Assembly: GCF_016937515.1 (NCBI RefSeq)
Contig: NZ_JAFHKM010000002.1
Span: forward strand, 4,645,001-4,709,000
Source: Cohnella algarum
GTDB taxonomy: Bacteria; Bacillota; Bacilli; Paenibacillales; Paenibacillaceae
Direction of reading: 5' to 3'
Length of the DNA: 64,000 nucleotides
Shown: in pieces, positions 44,872-53,437 of the stretch
Position numbering within the stretch: position 1 is the stretch's first letter
Layout of the letters: each line of letters opens with the position of its first letter
Notes under the pieces: model-generated
The model's database searches: none
The model's input: the letters and a program-made list of their open reading frames with translations, nothing else
What the model was told of the DNA's origin: nothing
Made by a program: the position numbers and the translations under genes

Positions 44872-46584
44872 TTGAGCAGATTCAGCATATTCACGAAACT
44901 GATCGCTACTTTGTTTATTTTGCTTATCCCGATTTTGCTCCTGTTTGTGGTATCGAATCGAACAAGCACGGGCGTATTGACTGACGAAATTATTAAAGTG
45001 AAGCGATATCAGATCGAAACGTTCGCAAGCCAACTGGATCAGCTGTTTTTCCAATTCGATACCTATCAGAAAATGTTGTATGAAAGTACGGATGTGCGCA
45101 ATTTAGCGTATCCCGATTTGCTTGACGATGTTTTGAATAAATATAGAATCAATCGAACCGTCTCGGAGGAAATTAATCGGCTTGCCGGTTATGGCGATTG
45201 GAAAGCCGTCATCGCGGTCGTCTACCCTCGTACCGGAAACGTCATTAAAAGCAGTTCCAGTTTGAATGCGCTTCCAAATAAACTTCCCGCACAGGATACG
45301 TTTTGGCAATACTATTCCGATCCCCATGAGGATTATTTCATGGAAATCTTGTCTTATCCGGATAACGCTGCGGAATCGGGCGAGGCGCATATGAGAGTCG
45401 TGCTTAAGTTCGGCGTGGCCGCCTTGCGCAGCGCTTTAACCGAATTTAAAGCGAACGGTTCGGGGGATCCCTTTCTGTACCATCCGGAAGAGGATCCTAT
45501 TTACAATTATTCCGTTAATTTTGATCAGATTGACGAATTTCTTCCCGATCTCAAGGGGCTTGATTCTTCGGCGGATAGCGGATATTTGTTGCTTGAATCC
45601 GACAATACGAGATTTCAGGTCCACTATCAAAAACTGGATTCATTAGGCTGGTATTTGGTTGATTATGTGCCCATCAGTCAAATTATGGCGCCGATCAGCC
45701 GAAACCGGATGATGTTTTATGCGATAAGCGGCATGCTTCTGTTTATGGGGGCCTATCTTGCCTTTGTCATGTATCGCAATATTCAGATTCCATTCCGGAA
45801 ACTGATTCGGAACATGAATTTGATTGAGAAGGGGATTTATTCCATTCGCATGGAAGACAAGCCCAAAGGGGAGTACCGTTTTCTTTATGAAAGATTCAAT
45901 TCCATGGCGTCCAAAATCGAGGAGTTGATTGAGAATGTTTATAAAGAACAGCTCCGGTCGAAGGAAGCGACGCTGAAGCAGCTGCAATCGCAGATCAACC
46001 CGCACTTTCTCTACAATACGCTTGCTTACATCAAAAGCATGATCGAGTTGAATGAAAACAGAGCCGCCATTTCGATGACCATGAACTTGAGCAAGTACTA
46101 TCGGTATACGACCAAAACGGGGAACAAGATGGTGCGGCTGAAAGAGGAACTGGACTTGGTGAGTTTTTATCTGGAAATCCATTGCATGCTGAGAGACGAT
46201 TTTGAATTCCAGATCGAGACCGAGCCGCAGATGGAAGATATACGGGTTCCACGGTTGATTGTACAGCCGCTTGTTGAAAATGTAATCCTCCATGCGTTCA
46301 AAAATCAATCGGAATACGGAATGATTCGAATCCGATGCTGGAGGGAAGAACGCATGAACCATATAGCGGTCGAGGATACGGGCGCGGGGGTTGATCATTC
46401 CTTTATCGAGTCGATGAGAAAGAAAATTTATACGAATAACGAAGAAGTGGAATCCGGGCTGAAAAACGTTCATCAACGTCTGCGTTTAATGTATGGCAGC
46501 GGCTCGGGATTGCGGTTGAGCAAATCGAAATTGGGCGGACTTTGCGCAGCATTATGTTGGAGCGATATGGAAGACGTGTCTTGA
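44872..46584 (+). CDS. Sensor histidine kinase, YesM type (locus 2)
   Basis: A 570-residue kinase: first membrane helix in residues 7-28, extracellular region to about 275, second helix (MLLFMGAYLAFVMY), HAMP, then QSQINPHFLYNTLAYIKSM with the phospho-accepting His at 378, followed by the HATPase domain (QPLVENVILHAF, EDTGAGVD). The G2 box region near the C-terminus is short. The start is TTG 44872 after GAGAGGACG. It lies 34 bases after the binding-like protein and 16 bases before its regulator, so one operon. Confidence 0.92.
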   Translation: MSRFSIFTKLIATLFILLIPILLLFVVSNRTSTGVLTDEIIKVKRYQIETFASQLDQLFFQFDTYQKMLYESTDVRNLAYPDLLDDVLNKYRINRTVSEEINRLAGYGDWKAVIAVVYPRTGNVIKSSSSLNALPNKLPAQDTFWQYYSDPHEDYFMEILSYPDNAAESGEAHMRVVLKFGVAALRSALTEFKANGSGDPFLYHPEEDPIYNYSVNFDQIDEFLPDLKGLDSSADSGYLLLESDNTRFQVHYQKLDSLGWYLVDYVPISQIMAPISRNRMMFYAISGMLLFMGAYLAFVMYRNIQIPFRKLIRNMNLIEKGIYSIRMEDKPKGEYRFLYERFNSMASKIEELIENVYKEQLRSKEATLKQLQSQINPHFLYNTLAYIKSMIELNENRAAISMTMNLSKYYRYTTKTGNKMVRLKEELDLVSFYLEIHCMLRDDFEFQIETEPQMEDIRVPRLIVQPLVENVILHAFKNQSEYGMIRIRCWREERMNHIAVEDTGAGVDHSFIESMRKKIYTNNEEVESGLKNVHQRLRLMYGSGSGLRLSKSKLGGLCAALCWSDMEDVS

Positions 46585-46600
46585 CGAAGGAGGAACAAAA

Positions 46601-48217
46601 ATGTACGAAATCTTGATCGTGGACGATCACACGCACTTGGTTGACAGTCTGGCGATCGGGCTTCCGTGGGAGCTAATGGGGGTCTCTAATGTCTACAAAG
46701 CCTATTCCGGCGAGGAGGCCCTGGAGCTGCTAAATTACCGTTCCGTTGATATTGTGGTCACGGATATCCAAATGAACGGAATGACCGGACTCGAATTGAT
46801 CGCTCGAATAAATGAGAAATGGAAAAACACAAAGGCGGTTATTTTAACCGGATATGATGAATTTCAATATGCGAAGGAAGCCATCCAGCAGCAAGTATGC
46901 GATTATTTACTGAAGCCGGTATCGAACGAGGACTTGGAAAAAACGCTTCGCCATATTATAAACAAGATTACGCAAGAAGGAAATGCGCTCCTGAATCAGC
47001 AAAAATTTTATTACCGGTTCAAAGAAAGCTTGCCCAAATTAAGAGAGATGTTCTTGTTCGATTTGCTGTCCGGCAAAAATTACCCCCTATCCGTTTTGAA
47101 GGACAAGATCCAGCTGGTCGAGCTGCCCATTCAAGCCGAAAGGGAAGCCATCCTCTTATGCATGAGAGTGGAGGAGGATAACTCGAATACGGATCTGTAC
47201 AGCCTCTCGTTGATCGAATATGCCATGTTTAATATTGTAGAAGAAGTATTTTCGAGTCAATTTCATGTGATCTATTGCAAAGATTCGTACGATTATTTGA
47301 TTTTCCTGGTTCAATCGAAACAAATCGAACAATCGGATCCCGATCGCTCCGCCGTTATGATTGAGGACCTGGCCCGGCTCTCCCAGCATCAAATCAAATT
47401 ATATTTAAAATCGAAAGTGTCCATTGTCCAAAGCAATTGGGGGGAGTTTCCAAAAGACATCCTGTCCATGTACCACTCCGCATTATCGATCTATACCGAT
47501 TATATCGGCTACCAGACGGAAAGTTTTTTTCAAGTAACGCAAAAGAAAGAAGCGTTCGACATTCGGCCGTTTACGGAGCTTTACCGTTCCCAAACGTTAA
47601 TGGAGTTAATCGAAATCGAGCAGTGGACGGCATTCGAGAACAAGCTGACCCGGATATTCGACGAGCTCGAAGGAGCAGGCAGCGGGGCCCGTGAATACGG
47701 GGTTGAAATCTATGTTGCGTTGCTGCATGCATACTCCTATTATTTGCACAAAAAAGGCAAACGGATTTTTGATGTATTTGGCAGAGACATCGAGAAGATG
47801 CTGAAAATCGATGCAAGCTGGAGCGTGGAACCTTTGAAGGAATGGGCTTTCGGCAGCTATGTACAAATCAAAGCGTACAGCGACAGCTATTCGGACAATA
47901 TACGTTCCGACTTGATGCAACGGATTCGCCGATTCATCCAAGGGAATATAAAGGAGATCACCCTTCAAGCGGTAGCCGATCATGTCCACCTGCATCCCGT
48001 ATACGTATCCAACTTATTCAAGCAGGAGGCCGGAGAGAACTTCTCCAACTACGTCCTTCGCCTGCGAATGGAAAAAGCGGTACAATTGTTGAAGCACAAG
48101 GATTTGAAAATCAGTCAAATTGCGCACGAAGTCGGCTATCAGAAACCGCAGTATTTTATTAAACTGTTCAAATCCCAGTACGGGATGACGCCGCAGGAGT
48201 TTAAGAACCATTTATGA
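46601..48217 (+). CDS. AraC-type response regulator, YesN type (locus 2)
   Basis: The 538-residue protein has an N-terminal receiver with phospho-acceptor Asp55 (VVTDIQMNGMTG) and a switch Lys in LLKPVSNEDLE, a central region of about 300 residues without a recognised motif, and a C-terminal AraC domain (LHPVYVSNLFKQEAGENFSN, HEVGYQKPQYFIKLFKSQYG). GAAGGAGG precedes ATG 46601. It likely activates the sugar genes while the LacI-family protein represses them, so the locus would need two signals. Confidence 0.92.
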   Translation: MYEILIVDDHTHLVDSLAIGLPWELMGVSNVYKAYSGEEALELLNYRSVDIVVTDIQMNGMTGLELIARINEKWKNTKAVILTGYDEFQYAKEAIQQQVCDYLLKPVSNEDLEKTLRHIINKITQEGNALLNQQKFYYRFKESLPKLREMFLFDLLSGKNYPLSVLKDKIQLVELPIQAEREAILLCMRVEEDNSNTDLYSLSLIEYAMFNIVEEVFSSQFHVIYCKDSYDYLIFLVQSKQIEQSDPDRSAVMIEDLARLSQHQIKLYLKSKVSIVQSNWGEFPKDILSMYHSALSIYTDYIGYQTESFFQVTQKKEAFDIRPFTELYRSQTLMELIEIEQWTAFENKLTRIFDELEGAGSGAREYGVEIYVALLHAYSYYLHKKGKRIFDVFGRDIEKMLKIDASWSVEPLKEWAFGSYVQIKAYSDSYSDNIRSDLMQRIRRFIQGNIKEITLQAVADHVHLHPVYVSNLFKQEAGENFSNYVLRLRMEKAVQLLKHKDLKISQIAHEVGYQKPQYFIKLFKSQYGMTPQEFKNHL

Positions 48218-48232
48218 AGTGGCAGCACCTAT

Positions 48233-48331
48233 ATGCTGCATAAAAAACAAATTGAAAATCAAGAACGAATCATTGCTCGTCTCGATCTTTTGCTAAAGGA
48301 ATTGAAATTGAATAAAATGAAGGACGAGTGA
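48233..48331 (+). CDS. Possible 32-residue helical peptide
   Basis: A short open frame reads MLHKKQIENQERIIARLDLL then LKELKLNKMKDE, rich in Lys, Glu and Leu like a short coiled coil. No clear ribosome site precedes it, although translation could be coupled to the regulator gene that stops 15 bases upstream. Unknown function; it may be a gene remnant. Confidence 0.25.
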   Translation: MLHKKQIENQERIIARLDLLLKELKLNKMKDE

Positions 48332-48356
48332 GGAATCAAAAGAAGGAGGGAACGTC

Positions 48357-48728
48357 ATGGAAGTTTTCGCAGAATATTTAGCGCGCATCGATAATCCGGA
48401 ACATCGGGCCCGAACGGAAGAGGTTTTGGCTTGGGTAACGAAAAAATTTCCGAATTTAGCGCCCAAACTGGCGTGGAATCAGCCTATGTTTACCGATCAC
48501 GACACCTTTATTATTGGCTTCAGCGTTTCCAAACGTCATTTGGCCGTCGCCCCCGAACGGGCAGGGATGCAGCATTTTTCGGATGAAATTGTCCAGTCCG
48601 GCTACGATCACACCAACGAGTTGGTCCGTATCCCGTGGGGGAGTCCGGTTGAATTCGCTCTGCTTGAGAAATTCATTGAATTCAATATTTTGGATAAGGC
48701 GGACTGTCCGACGTTTTGGCGGAAATAA
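48357..48728 (+). CDS. DUF1801 family protein (YdhG-like)
   Basis: A 123-residue cytoplasmic protein of the DUF1801/YdhG group, sometimes named iron chaperone. PKLAWNQPMFTDHDTFIIGFSVSKRHLAVAPE is the conserved core, and LVRIPWGSPVEFALLEKFIEFN the C-terminal helix. AAGGAGGG precedes ATG 48357. Role uncertain; its neighbours give no hint. Confidence 0.78.
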   Translation: MEVFAEYLARIDNPEHRARTEEVLAWVTKKFPNLAPKLAWNQPMFTDHDTFIIGFSVSKRHLAVAPERAGMQHFSDEIVQSGYDHTNELVRIPWGSPVEFALLEKFIEFNILDKADCPTFWRK

Positions 48729-48745
48729 AGAATGGGATTTTTTAC

Positions 48746-48774
48746 TTGATAGAAGCCTGGATTTTTGATATGAT
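48746..48774 (+). promoter_or_regulatory. Promoter of the riboswitch-adhesin transcript
   Basis: TTGATA (48746-48751) and TATGAT (48769-48774) with a 17-base spacer, immediately after the DUF1801 gene. The transcript would start near 48781, just before the aptamer. Confidence 0.75.
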
Positions 48775-48789
48775 AAGTTCACAAAGCTA

Positions 48790-48880
48790 CTCACGATAAC
48801 GGCAAACTTGTCGAAAGGCAAGGACGCAAAGCTATAGGGCCTTCATGACATGATGTCAATGGCAGCCAGCTACCGAACGA
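48790..48880 (+). ncRNA. Cyclic di-GMP-I riboswitch (GEMM-I)
   Basis: The aptamer landmarks are all present in order: CACGATAACGGCAAAC, the GAAA tetraloop stem CTTGTCGAAAGGCAAG, GGACGCAAAGC, the receptor arm TATAGGGCCT, and the 3' block ATGGCAGCCAGCTACCGA. This is the Firmicutes form of the class I c-di-GMP riboswitch. A T-rich tract follows at 48887-48900, but I find no clean terminator stem before it, so whether c-di-GMP turns the gene on or off cannot be read. The gene downstream is a surface adhesin, a typical target. Confidence 0.9.
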
Positions 48881-48941
48881 AGACGCTTTTTTTGTTTTTA
48901 TTGGACTTGCTGTTATTTCAAATTAAATCTTGCAGGAAATC

Positions 48942-48975
48942 AAGCTTTGGACTCTAGTCCAAGGCTTATTTGGAT
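48942..48975 (+). terminator. Second hairpin in the adhesin leader, terminator-like
   Basis: AAGCTTTGGAC pairs with GTCCAAGGCTT (one wobble) around a 4-base loop and is followed by a T-rich but interrupted stretch. It could be the real expression platform or an additional attenuator. Confidence 0.5.
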
Positions 48976-49009
48976 TTGTTTAGAAAATGTACAGTTTCTG
49001 GTGCTACAA

Positions 49010-49075
49010 TGGCGAAAGCCCATTTGGTTCTGAAAAACTATCAAGCGCAAGGAGTCATGCGCCAATAGGAAATGG
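49010..49075 (+). promoter_or_regulatory. Third structured segment of the adhesin leader
   Basis: CCCATTT (from 49018) can pair with AAATGG (about 49070), enclosing a hairpin GCGCA/TGCGC. It lies directly before a small upstream ORF. I do not recognise the fold. Confidence 0.3.
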
Positions 49076-49083
49076 CGGAGGTG

Positions 49084-49203
49084 ATGAGCTCGATGGTCCC
49101 TTATCGGTACCGTCCGATGGGTGCATGGTGCGATTTGCGCACGAAAGGCAAGATCGGAACCAATAGTATGAGGGTGATGAAGAGAACGAGGGAGAGACTA
49201 TGA
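49084..49203 (+). CDS. Small upstream ORF overlapping the adhesin start
   Basis: A 39-residue frame (MSSMVPYRYRPMGAWCDLRT then KGKIGTNSMRVMKRTRERL) follows GGAGGTG; the second ATG at 49093 has the better spacing and gives 36 residues. Its TGA overlaps the ATG of the adhesin as ATGA, the usual sign of translational coupling. The peptide is basic and resembles no family I know. Together with the riboswitch it may tune adhesin synthesis. Confidence 0.4.
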   Translation: MSSMVPYRYRPMGAWCDLRTKGKIGTNSMRVMKRTRERL

Positions 49204-52200
49204 AGAAAAAAGCAAGTGCATTCGCTGTGGCCCTGTTGCTCCTTTTCCAAACGCTGCTTGGCGCATCGGCCTGGACGACCCATGCTGCGACAAGCGTGCA
49301 GGAATCCGTATATGGTGTGACGTATAGCGTCTATAACCCGACATCGCCAGTCGTTCATTCGGATAATATTTTAACAAAAGTTGTGTTAACCGATACGAAC
49401 GGTTCCGTGATCGATGCCGTGTATCATCCGGACAGCAGTTTGGATATCGGCGCAGCTGTCAATCTCAGCTACGAATGGGAGCTTCCGAACGGACACGGCT
49501 ACAAGGCCGGGGATACGTTTACCTTCGAGCTGCCGACGCAGTTTGAAATTTTTACCGACATTAACGAACCGCTCGTTTCCGATCAAGGCGAGGTAGGCCG
49601 ATTTACGGTCGATCGGAACGGAAAGGTCGTCATGACCTTCAACGATTACGTGGAGAACCATTCCAACGTAAGCGGCAAGCTGGAAATTCGCACGGAATTC
49701 AGGAAGGAACTCATTAAAGGCAGCACGGAAATCATAATCGCCATTCCCGTAAGAAGCGGCGAGCAGACCGTAATCGTTCGCCTGAAGCCGCAGGGCGGAA
49801 AGCTGATCGAAAAGCAAGGAAATGCGGTCGGCAAAAATCAGATAAACTGGACCGTCAAGATCAATACGACGCTTGACAAAATCAAACATGCGGTCGTCAC
49901 CGATGCAATGCCAGAGGGTCTGGAGCTTATCGACGGTTCTGTCGAGGTTTATTACTTGCAAGTGAACGGAGACGGATCGACGCTCCTTGGCGACAAGGTA
50001 GAGGACAGCAAGGTTGCGGTCGCTACGAATAACGGCGCCAAACTTGAGCTTGCGTTCGCGGATGAGACGATCGGCAAGGCGTATGAGATTCGTTTCTCGA
50101 CGAAGCTGACCGACGGGCCGTCGGGCAAGGTGAAGTTTGAAAATACCGCCGTTCTGTCCGGCGATGACAGGGAAGAAGCGAAAGCGACCGCATCGGTAAC
50201 GGTGGATCGCGGAGAATTTTTGACCAAATCGTATCGCGAAGATAAAGATACCGGAATCGTCACTTGGACGGTGAAATACAACTTCAACGAAAAACAGATT
50301 CCGAAAGACCAAGCGGTCATCACGGATGAATTCAATTCGATTCATACGTGGATTGCCGATTCGCTGAAGGTGTATAAAGGGAATTCGACGAATGCCAAAG
50401 ATTTGCTTTCTGCGGATGATTATATGGCCGAAGCGACGGGCGCGAACGGGTTCAAACTTCAGTTCAACCAGGATATCGATTCGCCGTATACGATCGTTTA
50501 CCAAACGAAGCCGGTCGATCGATTGAGCGCCGAAGGCCAGCAGGTCAAAAATAAAGTCGTTTCGGGCGAATCGTCCAAAGAAGCGACAACCCCGGCCCAA
50601 CAAAGCCGCGCGTTGGCGAAAGGCGTCTCGAATGTCAATTTCGCCGGTAAAACGGCAAAGTGGCAAATTACGGTCAACGGCGATAAAAAGCCGGACGGAA
50701 GCAAATACAGCATGGACAACGTGGTAATTACGGATACGTTCCCGAATAACGGTCTCGAATTCGTTCCGAATTCGGTGATCGTAAAAGCCGACGGGAAAAC
50801 CGTTCCTTCGAGCGATTATAAAGTGGAATACGATCAAGTGCGCGCCGGCTTTGTCATCAAGTTCGCCAAAACCATCGACACCACGTATACGATCGAGTAT
50901 GAAACGAAGTTTAACATCGGCTGGCTGAAAAACAGGAATGGGAATTTTATCAACAAAGCTTCGATGACGTGGCTTGAAAACGGCAAGGAACAAGGACCGA
51001 TCGAACGGAGCGCAAGTTTTTCCGCTGACGAATATACGAAAAATAACGGCGGCAAAGACGGCAGCTACAATCCGGTCGAAAAAGAAATTACGTGGAACAT
51101 CAAGTTGAACTACAATCTCGATCCGATTGCCGATGCAATCGTAACGGATGTTCTGAAACAGAACCAGAAGCTTGTTCCGGATTCGGTCAAGGTGTATGAG
51201 ATGAAACTGACGGGAGGACGCAATGGCGTTGCCAAGGACGTTGAAGTACCGGCTAACCTGTACGAGGTGACGGAACCGTCCGAAGCGAACGGCAACCGGC
51301 TGTCCATTCATTTTACCCGCCCGATCTCATCCGCCTACTGGATAGAGTTCAAAACATCGCTGCAGGGTACGTTGATTGTCAAAAATATCGATAATACTGC
51401 CGAGCTGTGGAATGGCAGCAATAAAACGGCGACATGGAATGCCAGCGTGACGGTTCCCCACGGCGGCGAATATGTGACGAAAAGCGGCGGACAAAACGGA
51501 AGCAAAATCGATTGGTCGATTCGTATCAATGAAGGCCAGTCGCATATTTCCAACGCCAGAATCATCGACTATCCAAGCGCGAATCAGGTTTTGATCGAGG
51601 ATTCGTTCCGCCTGTACGCTACCGAAATCGGCGCAAACGGCGATGCGGTCAAAGCCGAAGAGTTGACGAAAGGGAAGGGCTATGCGTTGACCATCTCCAG
51701 GCTTGACGGAGATCAAGAGACGTTTGAATTGAGGTTCGCGGAAGACATCTCCACGGCCTATATTTTGGAATACCAATCGTTTATTACCGCCGGAGATAAA
51801 GAAACCGTGCAAAATAAGGTGGCGCTCGAAGGAGATCAGCTGAAGACCGAGCTTAGGGAAACGACGGAAGAGATCATTGTCCGCACTTCCTCCGGCTCCG
51901 GTTCGGGCGGCGGCGTCACGGGCAGCCTGGAAGTGACGAAGGTCGATCAGGACGATCCGGCGAAGCCGCTTTCGGGAGCGAAGTTCGCACTTTACGATGC
52001 GGCGGGCAAACGGGCGGCGATCGTCAAAACGACGGATGCCGACGGCAAAATCCTGTTTACAAAGCTGCTGTACGACGATTATATTTTGAAGGAGCTGGAA
52101 GCTCCGGAAGGCTATACGATCGAGCAGGCTGAACGAAACGTAACGATCGACTCCAGTATCGTAAGCCAAGGACATGTGAAGAAACTAATTGTTACGAACC

Positions 52201-52799
52201 GCAAGGAAGAGCCGGTTGACCCTGGCGAGCCTTCCGAACCCGAAAATCCGGACAACGGATCGGAGAATCCCGATGATGGAACGGAGAATCCGGATGACGG
52301 ATCGGATAATCCCGATGATGGATCGGAGAATCCGGATGACGGATCGGATAATCCAGATGGTGGATCGGAGAATCCCGATAACGGATCAGAAAATCCGGAT
52401 AACGGATCGGAGAATCCCGAAACTCCAAGCGGTCCATCGGTTCCGGAAATACCGGTTCCGACGGACAACAATCCGGAGCAGCCGCAGACAACTCAACCAG
52501 GGACGCCAACCGAAGAAGTGGAAGTACCGGATGAAGAGATCCCGAAAGGCGAACCGACATTGCCTGACACGCCTTCGACGGACGTTCCGGAGCCCGATCA
52601 AGAGCCTGTCGTCGAAATCGAAGAGGAGGAATTGCCGCTCGGCGGAGGCGAACCGGAAACGCAAGCTCCGACATCGGATAATCCGGTCAAGACGCTTCCG
52701 AAAACCGGCGAAGCAAGCCGCTATCCGTTCTATTTGGCGGGTTTCGGGCTGATCGCCCTCGGCGTATGGGCAGGCCGTAGACACATGATGAAACGATAA
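49200..52799 (+). CDS. LPXTG-anchored adhesin with collagen-binding-type domains
   Basis: A 1199-residue cell-wall protein. Signal peptide to about residue 30 (ASAWTTHAA); five repeated beta domains of 150-160 residues, each with a block like VVTDAMPEGLELIDGSVEVY, VITDTFPNNGLEFVPNSV or IVTDVLKQNQKLVPDSVKVY, as in Cna/Sdr adhesins; a Cna-B domain at about 907-985 (GSLEVTKVDQDDPAKPLSGA...LKELEAPEGYTIE); an acidic NPDDGS repeat; then LPKTG at 1166-1170, a membrane helix and RRHMMKR for sortase anchoring. GAGGGAG precedes ATG 49200. Controlled by the c-di-GMP riboswitch upstream. Ligand unknown. Confidence 0.93.
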   Translation: MKKKASAFAVALLLLFQTLLGASAWTTHAATSVQESVYGVTYSVYNPTSPVVHSDNILTKVVLTDTNGSVIDAVYHPDSSLDIGAAVNLSYEWELPNGHGYKAGDTFTFELPTQFEIFTDINEPLVSDQGEVGRFTVDRNGKVVMTFNDYVENHSNVSGKLEIRTEFRKELIKGSTEIIIAIPVRSGEQTVIVRLKPQGGKLIEKQGNAVGKNQINWTVKINTTLDKIKHAVVTDAMPEGLELIDGSVEVYYLQVNGDGSTLLGDKVEDSKVAVATNNGAKLELAFADETIGKAYEIRFSTKLTDGPSGKVKFENTAVLSGDDREEAKATASVTVDRGEFLTKSYREDKDTGIVTWTVKYNFNEKQIPKDQAVITDEFNSIHTWIADSLKVYKGNSTNAKDLLSADDYMAEATGANGFKLQFNQDIDSPYTIVYQTKPVDRLSAEGQQVKNKVVSGESSKEATTPAQQSRALAKGVSNVNFAGKTAKWQITVNGDKKPDGSKYSMDNVVITDTFPNNGLEFVPNSVIVKADGKTVPSSDYKVEYDQVRAGFVIKFAKTIDTTYTIEYETKFNIGWLKNRNGNFINKASMTWLENGKEQGPIERSASFSADEYTKNNGGKDGSYNPVEKEITWNIKLNYNLDPIADAIVTDVLKQNQKLVPDSVKVYEMKLTGGRNGVAKDVEVPANLYEVTEPSEANGNRLSIHFTRPISSAYWIEFKTSLQGTLIVKNIDNTAELWNGSNKTATWNASVTVPHGGEYVTKSGGQNGSKIDWSIRINEGQSHISNARIIDYPSANQVLIEDSFRLYATEIGANGDAVKAEELTKGKGYALTISRLDGDQETFELRFAEDISTAYILEYQSFITAGDKETVQNKVALEGDQLKTELRETTEEIIVRTSSGSGSGGGVTGSLEVTKVDQDDPAKPLSGAKFALYDAAGKRAAIVKTTDADGKILFTKLLYDDYILKELEAPEGYTIEQAERNVTIDSSIVSQGHVKKLIVTNRKEEPVDPGEPSEPENPDNGSENPDDGTENPDDGSDNPDDGSENPDDGSDNPDGGSENPDNGSENPDNGSENPETPSGPSVPEIPVPTDNNPEQPQTTQPGTPTEEVEVPDEEIPKGEPTLPDTPSTDVPEPDQEPVVEIEEEELPLGGGEPETQAPTSDNPVKTLPKTGEASRYPFYLAGFGLIALGVWAGRRHMMKR
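52242..52421 (+). repeat. 18-base tandem repeat coding for NPD-rich linker
   Basis: Ten copies of an 18-base unit encode (E/D)NPD(D/N/G)G(S/T), forming an acidic, flexible wall-spanning stalk in the adhesin. Such repeats often vary in number between strains. Confidence 0.85.
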
Positions 52800-53048
52800 C
52801 TCGTTAGCGGCGCTTCGGCTCCCCTTGTCCTGGAAGCAGGGCAGGGGGAGCTTTTTTAAAGAATCGACTTTGTAATATTTCTCGTAGATTAGCGCCGGAA
52901 CCGTCAGAAAGCAGCCCACGAATAAAAGGCAGACGACGAAGAAGCCATAAACGCTTATCTTGTCTGCAATCAGATGACCGCCTACCGAAGCCGTCTTTCC
53001 CACGCTTTCGCCGATCGAGAGCAGGTTCGACATCCATTCCGTCTTCAT
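52386..53048 (-). CDS. Small membrane protein, reading on into the adhesin 3' end
   Basis: From ATG 53048, which has GGAGG on the minus strand, the frame reads MKTEWMSNLLSIGESVGKTA and a membrane helix ISVYGFFVVCLLFVGCFLTV, then YEKYYKVDSL. These first 62 residues look like a real small membrane protein. The frame then runs through the adhesin terminator and 414 bases antisense to the adhesin before a stop. The true end is probably near 52860, with the stop lost by a change or an indel; the rest is chance reading. Family not recognised. Confidence 0.4.
   Translation of the reverse strand: MKTEWMSNLLSIGESVGKTASVGGHLIADKISVYGFFVVCLLFVGCFLTVPALIYEKYYKVDSLKKLPLPCFQDKGSRSAANELSFHHVSTACPYAEGDQPETRQIERIAACFAGFRKRLDRIIRCRSLRFRFASAERQFLLFDFDDRLLIGLRNVRRRRVRQCRFAFRDLFIRYFHFFGWRPWLSCLRLLRIVVRRNRYFRNRWTAWSFGILRSVIRIF
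52818..52857. terminator. Terminator after the adhesin gene
   Basis: GCTCCCC (52818-52824) pairs with GGGGAGC (52845-52851), extended by CCTG/CAGG inside, followed by six T residues. Confidence 0.85.
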
Positions 53049-53114
53049 TTGTGTGTCCTCCAATCCCGAATTCTTGATTTCTATTTTAATGCGCAAAGTA
53101 TCCGGTTCATGTAA

Positions 53115-53330
53115 TGAAAGTCACAATTCAAAGAAGCCTTGATATGAGGGGCGGTACGGTCCCGCAGACAGATTTATACGAAATATCATACAAAAATGTA
53201 TGCGGAACCGTCTGACGGGCCGACTTTGTATGATAAATCGTACAAATATCATCATAAAAGCGGCAAATGAAGGGTTCTTGAATGAAAAATCACACAAAAG
53301 CGCATAGAGAAAGGCCTGATGGGGGCAATT
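53115..53330. repeat. Degenerate 52-base intergenic repeat, four copies
   Basis: Similar modules begin at 53115, 53179, 53231 and 53283 (spacing 64, 52, 52). Each opens with a TGAAAAATCACACAAA-like block and continues with a GC-rich part containing TGA-GGG. Nothing coding is seen in 53049-53437 besides this and a promoter-like TATAAT at 53385. Origin and function unknown. Confidence 0.5.
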
Positions 53331-53437
53331 TTGCAGACTCAGGGGCGCAGGTTTCTTTATATTACCAGCCGATGTAACCCATGGTATAATGGAAATGCTT
53401 TTCGCCTCGAAACTTAAGGGATGAAAGAGGTAAAATC

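Noticed and set aside
48881..48905. T tract after the c-di-GMP aptamer as a full terminator
   Set aside because: No inverted repeat of useful length could be found directly before it.
49386..51311. 641-codon minus-strand frame opposite the adhesin
   Set aside because: Phe/Arg-rich shadow of the adhesin repeats, with no start signals.
53115..53330. Repeat array as a possible CRISPR
   Set aside because: Units are degenerate, spacers are not constant, and no cas genes are near.
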